Shown: positions 6,814-13,006 of the stretch, one piece after another | Position numbering within the stretch: the first letter of the stretch is position 1 | Layout of the letters: each line of letters starts with the position of its first letter | NCBI GenBank assembly: GCA_964436305.1 | Contig: CAYTCI010000008.1 | Coordinates: 21,396-85,395, forward strand | DNA length: 64,000 nucleotides | Origin: JAKPUX01 sp964436305 | GTDB lineage: Bacteria > Zhuqueibacterota > Zhuqueibacteria > Residuimicrobiales > Residuimicrobiaceae | Reading direction: 5' to 3' | Program-made: the position numbers and the translations under genes | The notes under the pieces: model-generated | Databases searched by the model: none | What the model saw: only the letters and a program-made list of their open reading frames with translations | What the model was told of the DNA's origin: nothing

Positions 6814-7920
6814 TCACGCGGTGCTTCTCAGGAAATCGACGATCCGCTGGGCGGCATGGCCATCGCCGTAGGGATTAACCAAGCCCAGGCTCGTGTCGAT
6901 CCAGGATCCATTTTCGAGGACTTGCGCAGCTTCGAGAACAATCCGCACCCTGCTTGTCCCGACCAGCCGCGCCACCCCCGCCTCCACCCCTTCCGGCCGC
7001 TCGGTGGTATCGCGCATAACCAGCACCGGAACTCCGAAGGTCGGCGCCTCTTCCTGAATCCCCCCTGAATCGGTGAGAATAAGGACCGAACGTTTCATGA
7101 GATGGACCAGGGTGAGATAATCAACCGGCTCGATGAGATGGACATTCCCCAGCCCATGGAGGATTTCCCCGACCGGACGACGGACATTGGGATTCAGATG
7201 CACCGGATAGACAAAATGTGTGTCGGGAAACGAACCGGCCATTTCGCGGATGGCCTGGCAGAGCTCGCGAAATGGTTCGCCAAAGCTCTCCCGCCGGTGG
7301 GCGGTGATCAGGACCATGCGCCCCTCCTGCGGAATCACTTCAAGGGCACTTTTCCGCCAATCGAAGGGACGTTGTGAGATTTTCAGCAGGGCATCGACGA
7401 TCGTGTTGCCGGTGACGTGGATGGCGCTCTCGCTGAATCCTTCGTTGAGCAGAGCCTGCCGCGCCCGCTCGGTGGGGGCAAAAAAAGCGTCGGCAGCGGC
7501 ATCCGCCAGGCGGCGGTTCATCTCCTCCGGGAAGGGGCGGCGCTTGTCCAAGGTGCGCAGGCCAGCTTCGACATGGCCGAAGCGGATATCATGATAATAG
7601 GCCATCACCGCGGAGACAAAGACTGTGGTGGTGTCCCCCTGGGCGAGGATCCAATCGGGTTTGGTCTCTTCGAGAACGCCGTCCAGGGTTTCGAAGAGCC
7701 GGGCAGTGAGAAGCGCAAGCCTCTGATTGGGTTGCATCAGGTTGAGATCGATGTCGGGATGGATACCGAAAAGCTCGAGCACCTGGTCGAGCATTTGCCG
7801 GTGCTGGCCGGTGACGCAGATCAGGCTCTCCACTTCCTGTGGATATTTTTCCAGTTCCTTGATCACCGGGGCCATCTTGATCGCCTCCGGCCGCGTGCCG
7901 AGAATTGAGAGAATTTTCAT
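6814..7920 (-). CDS. wecB: UDP-N-acetylglucosamine 2-epimerase (non-hydrolysing)
   Basis: A 368-residue cytosolic enzyme converting UDP-GlcNAc to UDP-ManNAc for surface polysaccharide synthesis. The full family pattern is visible: N-terminal 'ILGTRPEAIKMAPVI', the 'TGQHRQMLDQ' loop (about 38-47), GDTTT (about 96-100), 'FGHVEAGLRT' (about 113-122), 'TAHRRESFG' (about 211-219) and 'LTDSGGIQEEAPTFGVPVLVMRDTTERPE' near the C-terminus, where the catalytic Glu and His residues lie. Length matches the family (360-390). It has an AGGAAG ribosome-binding site and stands alone between a decayed region and a secreted-protein gene, with no polysaccharide cluster beside it. Confidence 0.96.
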   Translation of the reverse strand: MKILSILGTRPEAIKMAPVIKELEKYPQEVESLICVTGQHRQMLDQVLELFGIHPDIDLNLMQPNQRLALLTARLFETLDGVLEETKPDWILAQGDTTTVFVSAVMAYYHDIRFGHVEAGLRTLDKRRPFPEEMNRRLADAAADAFFAPTERARQALLNEGFSESAIHVTGNTIVDALLKISQRPFDWRKSALEVIPQEGRMVLITAHRRESFGEPFRELCQAIREMAGSFPDTHFVYPVHLNPNVRRPVGEILHGLGNVHLIEPVDYLTLVHLMKRSVLILTDSGGIQEEAPTFGVPVLVMRDTTERPEGVEAGVARLVGTSRVRIVLEAAQVLENGSWIDTSLGLVNPYGDGHAAQRIVDFLRSTA

Positions 7921-8301
7921 AGGCTTCCTGTCGTCTGCAAGTGCACAATTGAAATGGTGGTTACGGGAAGGTTATTGCGCCGGCCCTCTTATGCACGCCC
8001 CTGTTTTGGCTGCCGTTTAGCCAGAGAGATAATGGCCAACACTTCGTAAAATATTGCAAATAGCAAGCCAAACACTGCCCGGATTAGATAATTCCTGTGC
8101 GTGATCAATGGCAAAATTCACCTCTTCTGCCGGCAGCGAACACGATTTCGACCAACACAGCCGTACGCTCGACCAAATGGTCGAGCCCACACGGCCATTC
8201 ACCCTTTTTACTAATTGTAATCCGTTAATTTACAACTCAATCTTCTCTGGCACGGTAGTTGTAAAGGCTGTGGATGAACACTAACCCATTGGAGGTTCAA
8301 C
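7921..8301. other. intergenic region between divergent wecB and DUF2202 genes
   Basis: These 381 bases carry no convincing coding frame. They must hold the divergent promoters for wecB (minus) and the DUF2202 gene (plus). The clearest element is the inverted repeat at 8167-8186, listed separately. A short TGGCT/AGCCA dyad near 8014-8030 and repeated TTGTAA words (about 8215-8265) are noted but not interpretable. Confidence 0.5.
8167..8186. promoter_or_regulatory. perfect 20-bp inverted repeat, candidate operator
   Basis: GCTCGACCA-AA-TGGTCGAGC has 9-bp perfect arms and a two-base centre, about 115 bases before the DUF2202 start codon and about 250 bases before wecB. Compact dyads like this are typical of dimeric repressor sites. 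No T-run follows, so it is unlikely to be a terminator. The regulator is not known. Confidence 0.4.
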
Positions 8302-9279
8302 ATGAAAACAAGAGTTCTTGCATTACTGCTTTTTGTCCTGGTCTTGCCGATGCTGGCACAGCCCGGAAGAGGCCAACGGGGTAACAGCTCCCGGCTGTTC
8401 GATAATCTGCCCGTCGAACCGCTTTCAGCTGAAGAAGAGAAGAGTCTGTACCTCATGCGCGAAGAGGAAAAACTGGCACGCGACGTCTATCAGGCCCTAT
8501 ATACCAAGTGGCATTTGCCGGTATTTCAGAACATTGCCGTGAGCGAACAGCGGCATTCCGACCGGATCAAGATGCTGCTGGACCGCTATGGTTTGAAAGA
8601 TCCTTTCATCGATCAGCATGGCCTCTTCACAGACGCCCATCTTCAGGAGCTTTACAACGAGCTGGTCGAACAGGGATCCGTTTCCCAGCTTGACGCCCTC
8701 AAGGTAGGGGCAACCATCGAAGATCTGGATATCCATGATCTGGTCACCCTGCTTGAAAAAGTCGATAACCAGGACATCCGGCGGATCTATGAGAATCTGA
8801 CCAAAGGATCGCGAAATCACATGCGCTCGTTTTACCGCCTAATCGTTGCCGCAGGCGGCAGCTACAGCGCCCAATATATCTCCCAGGAAGCGCTCGACGA
8901 GATCATCTCCTCAGCGATGGAGAACGGCCCCGCTGGCAACAGCCAGGGCCGGAACGGCCGTAACCGCGGGGGGCGTCAGGGGGGCGATTCGGGCGAAGGC
9001 ACGAAATCCATCCGCGTGGGCAACTATCCCAATCCTGCCAATCCCACCACCACCATCGTCTACGAGCTCGAGGAGCCCGGTATTGTGGAGCTGGCCATCT
9101 ACAACAGCACCGGACAGCTGGTCCGTTCTGCTGCCTTGGGCGGCCAGGGCACGGGCGAACAGCGTTACCTCTGGGATGCCCGAGACAATTTCGGCCATCC
9201 TGTCACCAGCGGTCTCTATTTTTGCCGGGTCAGTACCGGGGGGGCTGCGACGGTACACCGAATGCTGTTGATGCGCTGA
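8302..9279 (+). CDS. secreted DUF2202 ferritin-like protein with T9SS sorting domain
   Basis: A 325-residue protein. Residues 1-20 form a signal peptide ending 'PMLAQ'. Residues about 45-200 match DUF2202: 'SLYLMREEEKLARDVYQALY' with a later 'SEQRHSDRIKMLLDRY', whose Glu/His spacing resembles ferritin-like helices. A Gly/Arg/Asn-rich linker (about 213-232) leads to a C-terminal domain beginning 'NYPNPANPTTTIVYEL' and ending 'GLYFCRVSTGG...MLLMR', a type A sorting domain of T9SS. The protein should thus be exported and surface-anchored or released. DUF2202 has no settled biochemical role. GGAGG precedes the ATG and a strong terminator follows the stop. Confidence 0.88.
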   Translation: MKTRVLALLLFVLVLPMLAQPGRGQRGNSSRLFDNLPVEPLSAEEEKSLYLMREEEKLARDVYQALYTKWHLPVFQNIAVSEQRHSDRIKMLLDRYGLKDPFIDQHGLFTDAHLQELYNELVEQGSVSQLDALKVGATIEDLDIHDLVTLLEKVDNQDIRRIYENLTKGSRNHMRSFYRLIVAAGGSYSAQYISQEALDEIISSAMENGPAGNSQGRNGRNRGGRQGGDSGEGTKSIRVGNYPNPANPTTTIVYELEEPGIVELAIYNSTGQLVRSAALGGQGTGEQRYLWDARDNFGHPVTSGLYFCRVSTGGAATVHRMLLMR

Positions 9280-9298
9280 TAGCCCCACATCGTTCTGC

Positions 9299-9328
9299 AA
9301 AAAAGCCTTCGGTATCGAAGGCTTTTTT
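9299..9328. terminator. strong bidirectional intrinsic terminator
   Basis: AAAAAAGCCTTCG-GTAT-CGAAGGCTTTTTT: a stem with 7 GC-containing pairs flanked by A6 and T6, so it can work in both directions. It lies 20 bases after the DUF2202 stop and about 47 bases past the end of the convergent DUF6150 gene. Confidence 0.93.
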
Positions 9329-9374
9329 GTGGGGAAGCAAATTAAAATAAACTGATGCAAGGATGATCCGACTT

Positions 9375-9650
9375 TTACAGCAGTCCCGCTTTGCCGCTAT
9401 TCTGCCAACCGGCATCGGACTGGATGTCGGTACGGAAGACAATCAGGTCGGCCTCAAACGGGGAATCGGTGATGAAAATCGCCCTGGCGGCCTCGCTGCG
9501 AATATCTGTGTAGCACCAGACTTGTGCGTCCGCCGCCTCCCAGGGGCTGGACGACTCATATGCGACCAGGTCGGCTTCAGAGCGGATGTCCGTGAAACAT
9601 ATCTTGAGGTCGGCATCCGCGGCGATATCAGTCTTGTAGAGTACAGGCAT
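9375..9650 (-). CDS. DUF6150-family short-repeat protein
   Basis: A 91-residue protein, ATG preceded by CTGGAG. It is built from about six degenerate repeats of 12-18 residues with the core [F/Y]-x-TD-x4-ADL (for example 'CFTDIRSEADLVAY', 'FITDSPFEADLIVF') and a variant central unit with 'SPWEAADAQVWCYTD'. This pattern matches DUF6150 proteins, for which no function is known to me. There is no signal peptide or membrane segment. It is the last gene of the sulfur/molybdoenzyme set, following the rhodanese gene by 26 bases. A longer frame starting upstream is possible, but the repeat architecture and the ribosome-binding site support this start. Confidence 0.8.
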   Translation of the reverse strand: MPVLYKTDIAADADLKICFTDIRSEADLVAYESSSPWEAADAQVWCYTDIRSEAARAIFITDSPFEADLIVFRTDIQSDAGWQNSGKAGLL

Positions 9651-9676
9651 GCCATTTCTCCAGTTCCGGAATAAGA

Positions 9677-10336
9677 TCAACAGCCCTCTTTTTTCTTCTT
9701 TCCCTGGGGCCTGGGAGCGGCACCGCCGTCGGGCAGGCTCAATCTGGGCAGTGCGGCCGGCGGCTGGGCGCTCACGGCCGTTGCGCCGCTCTGCGGTGTG
9801 CCGCCGAAATACTTGCTCACCTCTTTGATCTTCGCGAAAGCTACACTTTGTTCGGGGGTTGGATTTTCCGGCACCGCGGGGAAGAGCACCTTCTCCTTCC
9901 ACTCCTCCAGCCCGCCGAAGAGCATATAGACTGCCTTGTAGCCCTTCGCCTTGAGCAGGAACCAGGCCTGAGCGGAGTGGATCCCGCCCTCCGAGTAGAG
10001 CACGATTTTTTCGTTGCGCTGCAGCCCGGCCTCGATCAAGCCAGCGAGGGGAATATTCTCCGCAGTGGGAATATGATAGTCGGAGAACTCTTGCTCGGTG
10101 CGCAGGTCGATCAGGCGATAATCTGCCCGGTTCTGGATGATCCAGTCCGCCAGTTCCTCCGCGGCCACATGATCGACCTGCTTGTCAACGATCAGCGCCA
10201 GCTCCCTGGCATCGATGGCTGTTTTGGCGCTGCCGTAGGGGTCTCCCGCAAAGATGGCGATAAACCCAAAAAACAACAGCGAGGCGGCCAGCCTGGCGTT
10301 CAGGCTCATCTTTTTTAGTGTATCGGCAATTTTCAT
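9677..10336 (-). CDS. membrane-anchored rhodanese-like protein lacking the catalytic cysteine
   Basis: About 219 residues. A hydrophobic segment (about residues 16-30) after a short basic start suggests an uncleaved signal anchor, so the rhodanese domain (about 50-150) would face the periplasm. It has the 'LIDLRTEQEFSDYHIPTAENIPL' entry and the active-site strand 'KIVLYSEGGIHS', where the nucleophilic Cys is replaced by Ser115. An Ala/Pro/Lys-rich tail ends in Cys. The ATG at 10336 follows the previous stop by one base, with GGAGGG upstream. It lies between two YeeE/YedE genes and a DUF6150 gene in a polysulfide/thiosulfate-reductase-like locus. Without the Cys it probably binds rather than transfers sulfane sulfur. 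Confidence 0.85.
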   Translation of the reverse strand: MKIADTLKKMSLNARLAASLLFFGFIAIFAGDPYGSAKTAIDARELALIVDKQVDHVAAEELADWIIQNRADYRLIDLRTEQEFSDYHIPTAENIPLAGLIEAGLQRNEKIVLYSEGGIHSAQAWFLLKAKGYKAVYMLFGGLEEWKEKVLFPAVPENPTPEQSVAFAKIKEVSKYFGGTPQSGATAVSAQPPAALPRLSLPDGGAAPRPQGKKKKEGC

Positions 10337-10337
10337 C

Positions 10338-10937
10338 TTATTCGCCCTCCTTTTTTGCAGCCATCTTCTTCTCTCCCCATTCGGCAGCAGCAAAGGCGCC
10401 CAGGGCCATCACGCAAACCAGGAAAACGACAAGCCCGTAGGGAACGTGGAGCAATTGCGGCAGGGTAACCTGGCCCATCGCCGTCGAGACATAGAACTTT
10501 TCGACAAGATGAAAAACCTCACCGAAAAATAGAATGCCGGTGAAAAGCCCGCCGACATAAACCCAGCCGTCATAACGGCCTGTTGAAGCGGAAACGCAAG
10601 CGGTGCCTGGGCAGTATCCGCCGACGACGAATCCGATGCCAAGGATCAATCCGCCGGCGATCTGCGGAGCCAGATAGGTCGGATTGATATAGACCAGGGA
10701 AAGATCAAGTACACCCAGAACGGAAAGATAATATACCCCAAGCATTGCGGTAATGATTGCGGTGAACATCACCTTGAGCACGGTCATATCGGTGAAATAG
10801 AACTGGGCCGCCAGCTTGCGGGCGGTACCAAAGCCGGCACGCTCGAGGAAGAAGCCGAATCCAATCCCGATAAAAATCGCAACGATCAGGCTAACTTCAT
10901 CATTGAAAAGGCCGTATTTGAACCAGGGTGCGCTCAT
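10338..10937 (-). CDS. YeeE/YedE family sulfur-compound transporter, half 2
   Basis: A 199-residue multi-pass membrane protein. It shows 'FGFFLERAGFGTARKLA' in the first membrane region and 'GGYCPGTACVSASTGRYDG' (about residues 103-121), whose conserved Cys is the one used in the YeeE/TsuA thiosulfate-uptake family. The preferred start (ATG 10937) overlaps the preceding stop as ATGA with AGGAG upstream; an ATG two codons earlier is an alternative. With its partner it gives the two halves that are fused in full-length YeeE/YedE proteins. Its place beside a Psr-type molybdoenzyme and a rhodanese points to uptake or exchange of thiosulfate or sulfane sulfur. Confidence 0.87.
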   Translation of the reverse strand: MSAPWFKYGLFNDEVSLIVAIFIGIGFGFFLERAGFGTARKLAAQFYFTDMTVLKVMFTAIITAMLGVYYLSVLGVLDLSLVYINPTYLAPQIAGGLILGIGFVVGGYCPGTACVSASTGRYDGWVYVGGLFTGILFFGEVFHLVEKFYVSTAMGQVTLPQLLHVPYGLVVFLVCVMALGAFAAAEWGEKKMAAKKEGE

Positions 10938-11473
10938 AGCCATTGTCTCCTCATGAAATAAGCAAAGGCGTATCCACCGATAAAGACGGAGATCATGAAA
11001 GCCCAACTGCCCAGATTCAGCAGCGCGCCGCCGGTGAGGGCCTGGCCGCTGGTGCAGCCGCGCGCCAGCTTGGCGCCGATAGCCATCAAACCCCCGCCAA
11101 GGAAGGCATAGAAGAGCCTGCCGCGGCTGCTGATGCGCGGTCCCTTTTCAATCTTGCCTTTGACACGATGGGCCAGCTTGCCCGAGATGAAACCGCCGAT
11201 GAAGACGCCGATCACCTCAAAGACCAGCCACTCCTTGAGAGGATTCGTTGTGCCATCGCCGAGGTACTCGGTGTAGAAAGGATTGGAGTTGGCATGTTCC
11301 GGTGCAACCTTTTGTACACCCCAGGCCACTGCAGAGGAGAAAGCCCCGGAGGCGCCTAATCCCCGGCCCATAATCACAAAGGAGGCCAGTAACACCAGGC
11401 CCAGTCCAATTCCCGCGAGGTAGGGATTCCAATAAGGCCTGGGTTTAAAATCATCGGATGGATGCGAACTCAT
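10934..11473 (-). CDS. YeeE/YedE family sulfur-compound transporter, half 1
   Basis: A 179-residue membrane protein with about four membrane segments and the family signature 'GAKLARGCTSGQALTGGALL' (about residues 130-149), containing the conserved Cys of the YeeE/YedE pore. The ATG follows GGAGGAATGATCG. Overlap of the stop with the next start (ATGA) implies coupled synthesis of the two halves. A periplasmic loop (about 45-75) has 'NPFYTEYLGDGTTNPLKEW'. It is downstream of the NrfD-type anchor gene by 24 bases and is probably in the same transcript. Confidence 0.87.
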   Translation of the reverse strand: MSSHPSDDFKPRPYWNPYLAGIGLGLVLLASFVIMGRGLGASGAFSSAVAWGVQKVAPEHANSNPFYTEYLGDGTTNPLKEWLVFEVIGVFIGGFISGKLAHRVKGKIEKGPRISSRGRLFYAFLGGGLMAIGAKLARGCTSGQALTGGALLNLGSWAFMISVFIGGYAFAYFMRRQWL

Positions 11474-11497
11474 CGATCATTCCTCCGTAAAAAAGGA

Positions 11498-12466
11498 TTA
11501 TTTGAGAAAATGCGCATTGAGATAGTGGCTGTACTGTCCTGCCTGGACCAGCACAAGCCGTAAAATGAAACCGCCAAGGATGACCATTACGGGTGCAACC
11601 GGGGTATGTTTTATGCGATGGCTGACCGAAAGGTTCTGGATAAGCAGCGGGACCACAATTCCCATCAAGATGACGAACACCCAGAATACCGCGGCATAAG
11701 GGCCGGTCAGCAGGAGCATGGCGGACCTGATTTGCACTTCGGTGGAACTCAGCAACCCGATAAAGAAAAGAGCAATAATAAAGAGCTCAATGGTCAGGAA
11801 CAGGTTGTCCGCCCGCGCCAGCATCTCGCTCTCCGCCCGTTCCCGGGCGATCATATGCACTAGTGCTGAAGCCGTAGAGAGCCCGGAGACCAGAAAGAGG
11901 ATGCCGAGAATGGCGCTATTCCACAGGGGACGTGCTCCCAAAGCACTAAGCAGGATGCCGGTATAGGTCCCGAGCATGATCCCCAGCACGAGGTTGACCT
12001 TACCAACATGGCGTTTGATGTGGCGGATCGCGAGAATCCGCTGCGACCATCGTCGGAGAAAAGGCAAACGATCACCGATCCAGGCCGGGACGTTGAGAAG
12101 GAAATTGACCAGCAGGGCCGGATAAACCAGCATGAGAATCCACGAGCCCCAGGACATCGGTGACTTGATCTCGAAGGTGGTATAAACCCGCCAGACAAAG
12201 GCCTTGTGTTCGAGATCCAGGAAAAGGGCGAACATACCCAGGCTGAGCAAAACCAGCCCGAGCAGCGGGATCTGGTAGCAGATGCACTGGTGCCCTTCAT
12301 CCCGGCCCTTGATGAAAAAGTATCCGGCAATGATCATCATTCCCGCAACCAGCCCGCCAAGAAAAAGGTAGACCGGGATCTCCCAACCCCAAACATGAAG
12401 GAAGGGATCGATCAATTCATTGTGACGCGTCGTCGTCAATTCATTCATCTTCGCCTCGGTGAGCAT
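11498..12466 (-). CDS. NrfD/PsrC-family membrane anchor of a molybdoenzyme
   Basis: A 322-residue protein with 8-9 predicted membrane helices, starting 'HVWGWEIPVYLFLGGLVAGMMI', the hallmark of NrfD/PsrC quinone-interacting subunits. It would pass electrons between the quinone pool and the periplasmic ferredoxin/catalytic subunits. The start at 12466 gives a TAATG overlap with the ferredoxin-subunit gene. An internal ATG at 12448 with a GAGGCG site is an equally good start. Order catalytic-ferredoxin-anchor is the classical Psr/Phs operon order. Confidence 0.9.
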   Translation of the reverse strand: MLTEAKMNELTTTRHNELIDPFLHVWGWEIPVYLFLGGLVAGMMIIAGYFFIKGRDEGHQCICYQIPLLGLVLLSLGMFALFLDLEHKAFVWRVYTTFEIKSPMSWGSWILMLVYPALLVNFLLNVPAWIGDRLPFLRRWSQRILAIRHIKRHVGKVNLVLGIMLGTYTGILLSALGARPLWNSAILGILFLVSGLSTASALVHMIARERAESEMLARADNLFLTIELFIIALFFIGLLSSTEVQIRSAMLLLTGPYAAVFWVFVILMGIVVPLLIQNLSVSHRIKHTPVAPVMVILGGFILRLVLVQAGQYSHYLNAHFLK

Positions 12467-13005
12467 TAGATCAAATAGTATATTTGCGGTCCGGTCCCCG
12501 CCTCAGGTGCGATCGCATGATGGCGCCTCTCCACCAGCAGACGGCTGACCAGACTGTGGGGATCTTCGAGGTCGCCAAAATACATGCAATGGGTCGGGCA
12601 AACCGCGACGCAGGCCGGCTCCATGCCCTTCTCGACACGATGGATGCAAAAGGTGCATTTGTCCGCATAGCCGTCCGGATGGATGAAACGGGCATCATAG
12701 GGGCAGGAGGCCAGGCACGCCTTGCAGCCGATGCAGAGATCATGATGGACGAGCACCACCCCGCCGAGATCGTGCACATGGCTGGCGCCGGTGGGGCAGC
12801 AATGCACACAGGGAGGATTGCTGCAGTGGTTGCAGCGCTCCGTCCGGATTTCCATCTGCACCGTGGGGAAGTTGCCCCTGGCTTCGGTGGTGATCCAGTC
12901 CCGATTGAATCCCTCCGGGACGCGGTTCTCGGTCTTGCAGGCGACGACGCAATCCATACAGCCGACGCATTTCCGGGTATCGATGACCATCGCAAAACGG
13001 GCCAT
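12466..13005 (-). CDS. 4Fe-4S ferredoxin subunit (PsrB/PhsB/NrfC-like) of a molybdoenzyme
   Basis: A 179-residue electron-transfer subunit with four cysteine groups: CVGCMDCVVAC (about residues 13-23), CNHCSNPPCVHCCP (about 58-71), CIGCKACLASCP (about 90-101) and CTFCIHRV...ACVAVCP (about 117-137). This is the DMSO-reductase-family beta-subunit plan with four [4Fe-4S] clusters. The ATG at 13005 ('MARFAMVIDTRKC') lies two bases past the catalytic-subunit stop. It has no signal peptide of its own, so it would be exported together with the Tat-dependent catalytic subunit. Confidence 0.92.
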   Translation of the reverse strand: MARFAMVIDTRKCVGCMDCVVACKTENRVPEGFNRDWITTEARGNFPTVQMEIRTERCNHCSNPPCVHCCPTGASHVHDLGGVVLVHHDLCIGCKACLASCPYDARFIHPDGYADKCTFCIHRVEKGMEPACVAVCPTHCMYFGDLEDPHSLVSRLLVERRHHAIAPEAGTGPQIYYLI

Positions 13006-13006
13006 G

